From Chloroflexota bacterium (GTDB lineage: Bacteria; Chloroflexota; Anaerolineae; Ardenticatenales; Ardenticatenaceae): a stretch of DNA of 6,042 nt. Shown piece by piece: positions 1-4,460 of this stretch. The notes beneath the pieces are model-generated. The model searched no databases. It was not told where the DNA came from and saw only the letters and a list, made by a program, of their open reading frames with translations. Each line of letters opens with the position of its first letter. The stretch's first letter is position 1. The position numbers were made by a program, and so were the translations under genes. The DNA is taken from the NCBI GenBank assembly GCA_003520455.1, contig DOUV01000211.1, positions 2,800-8,841 of the forward strand, read 5' to 3'.

Positions 1-1
1 G

Positions 2-82
2 GGCGCCTACGACCACCTGGGCTACCCCTACGACGGTGCCAGCGGCGCGCGCGACGAGCAGCCGCCGTTGTTCGACCTCTGA
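2..82 (+). CDS. C-terminal end of an unidentified protein (5' truncated by window)
   Basis: Only the last 26 codons are present, ending in TGA at 80-82. The reading frame is supported by third codon positions that are almost all G or C, which is typical of coding sequence in a GC-rich genome. The visible tail reads GAYDHLGYPYDG, then a short charged linker, then QPPLFDL at the extreme C terminus. QPPLF resembles the QxxLF beta-clamp-binding peptide found at the ends of DNA polymerases, mismatch-repair proteins and other replication-associated proteins. DUF72-type proteins can also end in a similar peptide. The fragment is too short to name a family. The gene lies upstream of the iron permease-family gene in the same direction, separated by 277 bases. 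Confidence 0.55.
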   Translation, partial: GAYDHLGYPYDGASGARDEQPPLFDL

Positions 83-185
83 GAGCCTGCTCCGACGGCA
101 AGGGAGGCTTCCTCTCTGACAGAATTCCTCGGTAAGAAAGTCACATCGGTTGGGATCTCCTCGACGTGCCCCCGGGTTCCCTTCC

Positions 186-208
186 CTTTCTTTCTTTCTT
201 TCTTTCTT
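186..208 (+). repeat. CTTT tetranucleotide tandem repeat (5.75 units)
   Basis: Five complete CTTT units are followed by CTT, inside a longer nearly pure pyrimidine tract (about 176-218). Tetranucleotide tracts can vary in copy number by slipped-strand mispairing. This tract is intergenic, about 150 bases upstream of the iron permease-family start, so any effect would be on expression rather than on reading frame. Confidence 0.85.
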
Positions 209-237
209 CCTCCCGCCCTCACCCGGCTTGTTCTCCA

Positions 238-254
238 GGCGGACGCCGTCCGCC
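238..254. repeat. Perfect 7-bp hairpin GGCGGAC-GCC-GTCCGCC
   Basis: GGCGGAC (238-244) and GTCCGCC (248-254) are exact reverse complements separated by GCC. The stem is GC-rich, but the downstream sequence GCTGCATCTCC has no T-run, so it does not look like a standard intrinsic terminator of the upstream gene. It could be a Rho-independent-like stop without a U tract, or an mRNA leader structure. Confidence 0.5.
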
Positions 255-277
255 GCTGCATCTCCAAGAATGGCCTT

Positions 278-312
278 TTGTGCCGAAATTAGCTCCCCCG
301 GAAGTGGCACAA
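278..312. promoter_or_regulatory. Inverted repeat TTGTGCC...GGCACAA upstream of iron permease-family gene
   Basis: Two exact 7-bp arms (278-284 and 306-312) are separated by 21 bases. They sit just before a possible -10 element TATTAT (320-325) and about 50 bases before the start codon. Position and symmetry would fit an operator or a leader stem. No known binding-site consensus is recognised, and a 7-bp dyad can occur by chance. Confidence 0.3.
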
Positions 313-345
313 CGGTTGCTATTATTCCGGCTAACGACTGACCGC

Positions 346-350
346 GGAGG
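346..350 (+). promoter_or_regulatory. Ribosome binding site GGAGG deciding the start at 360
   Basis: GGAGG lies 9 bases before the ATG at 360 but only 3 bases before the in-frame ATG at 354. The spacing favours 360 as the real start of the iron permease-family protein. Confidence 0.7.
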
Positions 351-359
351 CTGATGATT

Positions 360-773
360 ATGAACGACTTGTTTCGCCGGTTCGCTCACAAAACATCGGA
401 ACTGGCCGGCACGCCGTGGGCCTTCCTGACCGCGATGATCATCATCGTGGTCTGGGCCGCGAGCGGCCCGGTCTTCGGCTTCTCGGATACCTGGCAGCTC
501 GTTATCAACACGGGGACGACCATCGTGACGTTCCTGATGGTGTTTCTCATCCAGAACACGCAGAACCGGGACGCCAAAGCGATCCACCTCAAGCTCGACG
601 AGCTGATCCGGGCGCTCGAGGGCGCCCGCACAGATATGGTTGACCTGGAAGACCTTTCGGACGAGGAACTGATGCAGCTCCAGGAACAGTTTAAGCGCCT
701 TCGCGAGCGCGAGAATGGGCTTTCAGGCTCGAGTACACTTGAGTCGGCTCAAGCCGAGGAGCCAGCCGGCTGA
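360..773 (+). CDS. Low affinity iron permease family membrane protein
   Basis: A 137-residue protein that starts FRRFAHKTSELAGTPWAF, the hallmark opening of the short bacterial members of the low-affinity iron permease family (Iron_permease, PF04120). Two membrane segments are visible, about residues 21-40 (AFLTAMIIIVVWAASGPVFG) and 48-64. They are followed by the family motif TTIVTFLMVFLIQNTQNRD (residues 53-71) and KLDEL. The C-terminal third is charged and helical, probably a cytoplasmic coiled coil (about 75-115), ending in a Ser/Ala/Glu-rich tail. It should sit in the inner membrane. The iron-uptake name comes from fungal relatives, and the bacterial short forms are poorly characterised, so transport of iron is not shown. 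The start at 360 is chosen over ATG 354 because of Shine-Dalgarno spacing. It is convergent with the next gene, with one base between the stops. Confidence 0.9.
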   Translation: MNDLFRRFAHKTSELAGTPWAFLTAMIIIVVWAASGPVFGFSDTWQLVINTGTTIVTFLMVFLIQNTQNRDAKAIHLKLDELIRALEGARTDMVDLEDLSDEELMQLQEQFKRLRERENGLSGSSTLESAQAEEPAG

Positions 774-798
774 GTTAGCTCGCCTCGGGTGGCTCCTC
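756..798. terminator. Possible bidirectional terminator spanning two convergent stop codons
   Basis: GAGGAGCCA (756-764) and TGGCTCCTC (790-798) form a perfect 9-bp inverted repeat. The 25-base loop contains both the plus-strand TGA (771-773) and the minus-strand TAA (775-777). A dyad shared by two tail-to-tail genes suits a bidirectional terminator. There is no T-run on either side and the loop is large, so this is tentative. Confidence 0.35.
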
Positions 799-1131
799 AG
801 GGGTCGGGATGGGCGGCTTGTTCCCCAGGCTGCCGAAGCTCGTTTCGCCGTAGCCGCCAGTTACCCCGGGGTCGGTGTCGCTCCCGAGACCACCTGTCTC
901 GACGGGGTGGGCGGGCTGTTGACCTGCCGCCACCCGCGCCGTATTGCTCAACAGCGCCCAGATCGCCTCCTCGCTCATCTCGTGATTCTGTGCGATTGTG
1001 TACACACTCTGGCCGTCGAGCGCCGCCTGCACGATCGCGCGCTCCTCACTGGGGAGCGTCGCCACCAGGCCGGGATCCTGCTTCAACTCTTCCACCAATC
1101 TGGCCATTCGCTCGTCTGCTGAGGGTGCCAC
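775..1131 (-). CDS. Small protein with sigma-70 region 4-like helix-turn-helix
   Basis: A 118-residue protein on the minus strand, starting at GTG (1131-1129) with AAGGAGG five bases upstream. Residues about 25-66 (LPSEERAIVQAALDGQSVYTIAQ, then the recognition-helix-like SEEAIWALLSNTAR) follow the pattern of sigma-70 region 4 / LuxR-type HTHs: a helix with LPxEER, a turn, an 'IA' helix, then a 'S-x-x-A/T-I/V-W' helix ending in AR. No sigma region 2 precedes it, so it cannot be a complete sigma factor. Residues about 70-118 are rich in Gly, Pro, Glu and Thr and look disordered, ending in PPIPTPEEPPEAS. The role could be DNA binding, a sigma- or anti-sigma-associated factor, or simply an HTH-like fold with another function. 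It is divergent from recQ across a 225-base spacer and convergent with the iron permease-family gene. The family is not recognised with certainty. The gene call itself is well supported by the ribosome binding site and by hydrophobic spacing. Confidence 0.75.
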   Translation of the reverse strand: MAPSADERMARLVEELKQDPGLVATLPSEERAIVQAALDGQSVYTIAQNHEMSEEAIWALLSNTARVAAGQQPAHPVETGGLGSDTDPGVTGGYGETSFGSLGNKPPIPTPEEPPEAS

Positions 1132-1136
1132 GTGTT

Positions 1137-1143
1137 CCTCCTT
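1137..1143 (-). promoter_or_regulatory. Ribosome binding site AAGGAGG for the minus-strand HTH gene
   Basis: Read on the minus strand, AAGGAGG is followed by five bases and then GTG at 1131-1129. This fixes the start there. The open frame continues upstream into the recQ coding region, but that extension has no matching signal. Confidence 0.8.
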
Positions 1144-1289
1144 CGTTGTACCTGCTTTTGCTCCTCTCTGCCGAGCAACCCCTGTGCCGCCAGGATTGGC
1201 CCGGCTGGTCGGAGGCAGCCATTCGCCTGGGCGGCCCACCCTGGGTACGAATGCTGCTATAGGGCGGAGCAGTCGCGAGCGCCGTTCGC

Positions 1290-1311
1290 TGCCATCTGCC
1301 CAGGCATGGCA
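1290..1311. promoter_or_regulatory. Dyad in the divergent recQ / HTH gene spacer
   Basis: TGCCAT (1290-1295) and ATGGCA (1306-1311) form an inverted repeat around an inner TGCC-CA-GGCA dyad (1297-1306). It lies 46 bases before the recQ start, in the only spacer between two divergent genes, a usual place for an operator. A second compact dyad, TGGGC-G-GCCCA, is at 1228-1238, and CATTCG/CGAATG arms occur at 1220-1225 and 1248-1253. No -35/-10 pair is clear. The functional claim is weak. Confidence 0.3.
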
Positions 1312-1356
1312 TGACTGGTTTGCTCCGTATTCCGACATGCGAAGAAAGGACGTTGT

Positions 1357-3051
1357 ATGCCAGCCTCTACGGTTGACCTGCAGGCGCTCTTGGAGCAGTT
1401 TGGCCACACAGCCTTTCGACCGGGGCAAGAGCGGGTCATCCGCAACCTGCTGAATGGACGGGATGTGCTGGCGGTGCTGCCGACGGGCGCCGGCAAATCG
1501 CTCGTGTACCAGTTGGCGGCGCAACTGCTGCCCGGGACGACTATCGTGGTCTCCCCGCTGATTGCGCTTATGAAGGATCAGGTCGAGTCGGTTGAAGAGT
1601 GCGGTCTGGAAGCCGGTGTCATCAATAGCTTTCAATCCAAAGGAAAAGCGAAGGGCGAGATGCGCCAGGTGCGCCACGGCGAGGCGAAGCTGCTCTACGT
1701 GACTCCCGAGCGCTTCAATGATGAAGGATTCATGGATCAGGCCCGGCGCATGGAGGTCTCACTCTTCGTCGTGGATGAAGCCCACTGCATTTCCGAGTGG
1801 GGTCATGATTTTCGTCCGTCCTACCTCGTACTGGACCGGGTCGTCGCCCAACTCGGCCGGCCATCCCTCCTGGCGCTGACCGCGACCGCGACGCCCTGGA
1901 TCCGGGATGAAATCATCGCCCGGCTGGGGATGCGTCACCCAGATATCGTCGTGCGCGGCGTGGACCGTCCAAATCTCTTCTTCGAGGTGCGCCGTGTCGA
2001 GAAAGAGGAGGAAGATCGGCGGGTCTTACAGCATCTCTTACTTGACGAGCAAGACGAGAACCCGCCGGAACCGGCCCAGCAACTCACTCGGGCGATGCAG
2101 GGCAGCGGTATCGTGTACACGCGCACGACCAAAGCGGCCGAAGAGACGGCCGCGTGGCTGCAGGAGTGGGGCATCACGGCGGATTATTACCACGGTCAGC
2201 GCGGCAAGGCCGGCCGCGAGCGTGTCCAGGACGCTTTCATGGGGGGCACGTTGCGCGTGATTGCGGCCACCAATGCCTTCGGTCTGGGCGTGGACAAGTC
2301 CGACATTCGCTTTGTGATTCATCGCGACATTCCTGCGAGTATCGAAGCCTACTACCAGGAGGCCGGCCGGGCCGGGCGAGACGGTCAGTTTGCCCGCTGC
2401 ACCATCATCTACCGTCACAGCGACCTGGGGCGAGCGGCCTTTCTCTCGAGCAGCGGCCGGCTCACCCGGGACGAGGTGCGGCAGGCACGCGAGGGCTTAT
2501 TGGCCAACCCGGAGGCCTCCTGGCAGGCGTTGGAGGAAGTCACCGGGCTGAGCAAAGGGGACCTGGCGCGGCTGATCACGATCCTCAAACAGGACGACAT
2601 TCTCGGGGAGGAGCAGGGGCGTCTCCAGATGCTGGTGCCTGACTTTGATCCGGAGGCGATCTCCCTCGAAGGCGAGGAGCAGCGCCGGGCGTACGAGCGC
2701 AGCCGGATCGAAATGATGCGTGGCTACGTGGAGACTGATGAGTGCCGCCGGCGCTACATCCTCAACTATTTCGGGGAAGAGTATGAGCCCGAGCGGTGCT
2801 TCATGTGCGACAGCGATGTACTGCGGGACGGAGAGCAGCGGGTCCATATCAAAGAAGAAGAGGAAGGAGAAGCGCTGCCACCGCCGTTCGAGATGGGTGA
2901 CCGAGTGATCCATGAGAAATGGGGGACAGGCGCCGTCCAGGCGGTGCGAGACGACAGCGTTACCGTGCTCTTCGATAAGATGGGCTTCAAGACGCTCGCG
3001 AACGGCGTGATCCGGGAACGGGAACTACTCAAGATTGATACCAGTCGGTGA
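1357..3051 (+). CDS. recQ: RecQ family ATP-dependent DNA helicase
   Basis: A 564-residue superfamily 2 DNA helicase that should unwind DNA 3'-to-5' in recombination and repair. Visible motifs in order: motif 0 FRPGQE (20-25), Walker A PTGAGKS (42-48, Lys47), VVSPLIALMKDQV (64-76), DEAHCISEWGHDFRP with the aromatic-rich loop (140-154), TATATP (175-180), ATNAFGLGVDKSD and QEAGRAGRDG (334-343). A winged-helix-like stretch (about 375-420) lies before the zinc site instead of after it. The zinc site, CRRRYILNYFGEE...CFMCDSD, has Cys463, Cys481 and Cys484, but Asp487 replaces the usual fourth Cys. There is no HRDC domain. Residues 514-558 (GDRVIHEKWGTGAV, VTVLFDKMGFKTL) form a UvrD/PcrA-like Tudor-type beta module, which I recall in other RecQ homologues of high-GC bacteria. 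The start is set by AAGGA (1346-1350) six bases before ATG. It is divergent from the HTH gene. Confidence 0.95.
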   Translation: MPASTVDLQALLEQFGHTAFRPGQERVIRNLLNGRDVLAVLPTGAGKSLVYQLAAQLLPGTTIVVSPLIALMKDQVESVEECGLEAGVINSFQSKGKAKGEMRQVRHGEAKLLYVTPERFNDEGFMDQARRMEVSLFVVDEAHCISEWGHDFRPSYLVLDRVVAQLGRPSLLALTATATPWIRDEIIARLGMRHPDIVVRGVDRPNLFFEVRRVEKEEEDRRVLQHLLLDEQDENPPEPAQQLTRAMQGSGIVYTRTTKAAEETAAWLQEWGITADYYHGQRGKAGRERVQDAFMGGTLRVIAATNAFGLGVDKSDIRFVIHRDIPASIEAYYQEAGRAGRDGQFARCTIIYRHSDLGRAAFLSSSGRLTRDEVRQAREGLLANPEASWQALEEVTGLSKGDLARLITILKQDDILGEEQGRLQMLVPDFDPEAISLEGEEQRRAYERSRIEMMRGYVETDECRRRYILNYFGEEYEPERCFMCDSDVLRDGEQRVHIKEEEEGEALPPPFEMGDRVIHEKWGTGAVQAVRDDSVTVLFDKMGFKTLANGVIRERELLKIDTSR

Positions 3052-3176
3052 GGCGCTGAGCACGATCGAGGACGCCGGGGCAGAGCCCAACGCAGGAAGT
3101 GACAACTGAATGGCGGGACTTTCTTGAGGCGTGCGTTGGCGCGGGACTTGCTGGTAACTGGCTAGAGATCTTCCCA

Positions 3177-3223
3177 CGGCCAATCTGGGCCGGATGACGC
3201 CAGTCGTGCGGCACCTCAGCACG
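3177..3223. repeat. Two small hairpins in the leader before the ESFPASD gene
   Basis: CGGCC/GGCCG (3177-3181 and 3188-3192, 6-base loop) and CGTGC/GCACG (3205-3209 and 3219-3223, 9-base loop) lie in the 218-base spacer between recQ and the next gene. Neither is followed by a T-run. They may be recQ 3' end structure or leader structure. Five-base stems are common by chance. Confidence 0.25.
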
Positions 3224-3251
3224 GCAGTGCAGGCATTCTTGCCGAAGGAAA

Positions 3252-3258
3252 TAAGGAG
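3252..3258 (+). promoter_or_regulatory. Ribosome binding site TAAGGAG for the ESFPASD small gene
   Basis: A seven-base match to the 16S rRNA tail. It lies 2 bases before ATG 3261 and 11 bases before the in-frame ATG 3270. The first spacing is too short for initiation, so 3270 is preferred. A weaker GAAGGAA (3244-3250) could serve 3261. Confidence 0.6.
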
Positions 3259-3269
3259 AAATGGGCACT

Positions 3270-3542
3270 ATGCAAGACGATCTGGTTCGTTCTCCGGGTG
3301 GTGTTGATGAAGAGAAACTGAAAGAAATCGCCCGCAGAAGTCCTGTCAAAGCAAAGGGGCGCGAGCAGACCTACGAGGAGATCGAGCAACTCCCCGAGAA
3401 GCACCTCCGCCCGACCGACATCGTGGAAGAGGCCTCGATTGAGTCGTTCCCCGCGAGCGACTCCCCGTCCTGGACGCCGACGAGCGCTGTTGGCCAGCCG
3501 GAAGACCAACAAGAGGAAGCGGGCGAATCGCGTGAGAGTTGA
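3270..3542 (+). CDS. Small acidic protein with conserved ESFPASD motif
   Basis: A 90-residue acidic, hydrophilic protein (93 residues if ATG 3261 is used). The N-terminal part is charged and partly helical (DEEKLKEIARRSP, REQTYEEIEQLPEKH). The middle carries IVEEASIESFPASDSPSWTP, a motif I recall recurring in many short bacterial hypothetical proteins as 'EASxESFPASDPPSW'. The tail (SAVGQPEDQQEEAGESRES) is disordered in character. There are no Cys residues, only one Trp and one Tyr, and no signal peptide or membrane segment, so it is expected to be cytoplasmic. No function is established that I know of. It has its own strong Shine-Dalgarno site, lies 218 bases after recQ, and precedes another small hydrophilic gene by 90 bases, so the two may be co-transcribed. 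A stress or desiccation role is a guess from composition alone. Confidence 0.8.
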   Translation: MQDDLVRSPGGVDEEKLKEIARRSPVKAKGREQTYEEIEQLPEKHLRPTDIVEEASIESFPASDSPSWTPTSAVGQPEDQQEEAGESRES

Positions 3543-3617
3543 GCGGAGACGTGGGCCAACTGCCTCGAGGACGTGCGGCCGCGAGAAACACGTCCGCCGA
3601 GTCTAGCAATATACTTG

Positions 3618-3628
3618 AAAGGAAGAGG
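3618..3628 (+). promoter_or_regulatory. Ribosome binding region deciding GTG start at 3633
   Basis: AAAGGAAGAGG is purine-rich. AAAGGA ends 9 bases before, and GAGG 4 bases before, the GTG at 3633. The alternative upstream in-frame GTG at 3573 has only GAGG two bases away, so 3633 is preferred. Confidence 0.6.
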
Positions 3629-3632
3629 GCCA

Positions 3633-3938
3633 GTGACCGATCGAAAGAAGACCGACAAACAACCTCTGCGTGAGAGTGACAGCGCGGAAGCAATCATCCA
3701 GGGCGAGACGTCACCAGATATCCAGGGCAATCCGCCAGACCCCGGCCGCACTGCAGGACAGGCTGAAGGCACCAAAGAGGATGTCGAGCGAGCCTTGCAG
3801 GGTCGGAAGGGCGGAGGCCAGCTTGAAAAGTCTCCGCGCGATCCCGGCAGGACGCCGGGCCAGGCGGAGGGTACTGAGGAAGACGTCGAAAAGGCGCTAC
3901 GCCAGCGACACGAAGAAGAAGCACGCGAAGTCTTCTAG
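3633..3938 (+). CDS. Small hydrophilic protein with two PGRTxGQAEGT repeats
   Basis: A 101-residue protein from GTG 3633 to TAG 3936-3938. It is dominated by charged and small residues, has no Cys, Trp or Tyr, and has no membrane segment, so it is probably disordered with helical patches. Two copies of a 21-residue unit occur at DNA 3738-3800 and 3840-3902, offset by 34 codons. Each reads DPGRT(A/P)GQAEGT(K/E)EDVE(R/K)AL, with 17 of 21 residues identical. Of those 17 residues, 13 are encoded by different synonymous codons, so the protein repeat is kept while the DNA has diverged. The second copy is preceded by SPR, and the first follows an NPP segment. The C terminus is HEEEAREVF. I recall similar DPGRTPGQAEG segments in short hypothetical proteins but know no function. 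It follows the ESFPASD gene, and its stop codon runs straight into a long hairpin. Confidence 0.75.
   Translation: MTDRKKTDKQPLRESDSAEAIIQGETSPDIQGNPPDPGRTAGQAEGTKEDVERALQGRKGGGQLEKSPRDPGRTPGQAEGTEEDVEKALRQRHEEEAREVF
3738..3902 (+). repeat. Duplicated 21-codon unit inside the small repeat protein
   Basis: Copy 1 is 3738-3800 and copy 2 is 3840-3902. The amino-acid units match at 17 of 21 positions. Only the codons CCC, GGC, CAG and GTC at four of the matched residues are the same in both copies. The duplication is therefore old, or codon change has been favoured. Confidence 0.85.
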
Positions 3939-3993
3939 AGCGCCAGTCAGACTTCCGAAGTCTTCCGAGATTTCGGAAGTCTGACTGGCGCTC
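3938..3993. repeat. 26-position near-perfect hairpin with UCCG loop
   Basis: Arm 3938-3963 pairs with arm 3968-3993 at every position, with a single G-T pair (3960/3971). The four-base loop TCCG (3964-3967) fits the stable UNCG tetraloop class, though closed by T-A rather than C-G. The stem starts at the last base of the TAG stop of the repeat-protein gene. No T-run follows (CTCCCGCCGATTCC), so a classical intrinsic terminator is not certain. It may be a strong transcript 3' end that protects the mRNA from 3' exonucleases, a bidirectional transcription block, or a short palindromic repeat element present elsewhere in the genome. CGAAGTCTTC occurs at 3926-3935 and again at 3956-3965, so a smaller GACTT-CCG-AAGTC hairpin (3950-3962) could compete. 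Confidence 0.92.
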
Positions 3994-4205
3994 CCGCCGA
4001 TTCCTTGCCCTGTGTTCCAGGTTGCTGACAGGGTGATCCGCGGCCGCCGTATCGCTCGTGGGTTGATGACGCTCGGGTCTCACTATCCCTCGCTCGGCAT
4101 TCGCCGGCTCAGGAAATAATTGCCCCTGGGGGCGGGGTGGAGCCGCCCGAAGGCTTCTCTTGTAACCCTTGCCTCCTATTCCTGCTTCTCATTGTTGGTA
4201 CACCA

Positions 4206-4219
4206 CTTGCTTAATCAAG
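4206..4219. promoter_or_regulatory. Operator-like imperfect palindrome CTTGCTTAATCAAG
   Basis: Twelve of fourteen positions are symmetric around TTAA. It lies about 250 bases before the regulator start, within an otherwise GC-rich region. It could be a binding site for the CdaR-like regulator itself, but no consensus is known to support that. Confidence 0.25.
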
Positions 4220-4240
4220 GTCTGGACTGGAAGAAAGCAC

Positions 4241-4280
4241 GGGATCGGTACGAACACGGTCGCCCAGGTGCCACGATCCC
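4241..4280. repeat. GGGATCG...CGATCCC inverted repeat
   Basis: Exact 7-bp arms at 4241-4247 and 4274-4280 enclose 26 bases that could form a weak inner CAC/GTG stem. It is a possible leader structure or operator for the downstream regulator. It matches no known RNA family that I recognise. Confidence 0.3.
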
Positions 4281-4452
4281 ACGACCACTCGAGCGTAGCC
4301 CGAACCACCGAAACGCTCACCAGCCGATTCCTCTCCTCTCCCCTATCCGCCAGCGGTCCTGCGGGCGATATCCCGAGACGTTTCCCTTGCTGACGAGGAT
4401 AGGTTTCAGATGGTCAAGAGCGGCTTGCTTTTCAACGGGAAAGCTGGCACCT

Positions 4453-4460
4453 GGAGGTGG
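4453..4460 (+). promoter_or_regulatory. Ribosome binding site GGAGGTGG deciding the TTG start at 4465
   Basis: GGAGGT ends six bases before TTG 4465. It is the strongest Shine-Dalgarno match in this part of the window and lies exactly where similarity to CdaR proteins begins. The alternative TTG at 4120 has only AGGA. Confidence 0.75.

Larger units (their letters stand above)
83..359. other. Non-coding spacer with simple repeat and inverted repeats
   Basis: No convincing gene is seen. The stretch holds, in order, a weak 7-bp hairpin with a 3-base loop (101-117, one G-T pair, no T-run), a CTTT tetranucleotide tract (186-208), a perfect 7-bp hairpin with a GCC loop (238-254), a 7-bp inverted repeat TTGTGCC/GGCACAA (278-284 and 306-312), and a possible -10 element TATTAT (320-325) that has no recognisable -35 partner. 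Short open frames here encode low-complexity Ser/Pro/Arg-rich peptides and look fortuitous. Confidence 0.6.

Noticed and set aside
101..117. Intrinsic terminator of the truncated first gene
   Set aside because: Seven-position stem with one G-T pair and a 3-base loop, and no T-run after it. Too weak to call a terminator.
219..587. Minus-strand open frame opposite the iron permease-family gene
   Set aside because: It is antisense to a well-supported gene, rich in Arg/Pro/Asp/His as expected for a shadow frame, with no family features.
1132..1677. Upstream extension of the minus-strand HTH gene to a 300-residue protein
   Set aside because: It would overlap the start of recQ antisense. The strong AAGGAGG plus GTG at 1131 marks the real start, and the extension lacks protein-like character.
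1907..2642. Other-frame open reading frames inside recQ
   Set aside because: They arise from GC-rich codon structure, and their translations are low-complexity Arg/Ser/Gly-rich sequence with no motifs.
3610..3615. TATACT as a -10 promoter element for the repeat-protein gene
   Set aside because: It is a good match alone, but transcription would begin inside or after the ribosome binding site, and no -35 element is at the right distance.
3573..3632. Earlier GTG start of the repeat protein at 3573
   Set aside because: Poor ribosome binding spacing (GAGG two bases away), while GTG 3633 has a good purine-rich site upstream.
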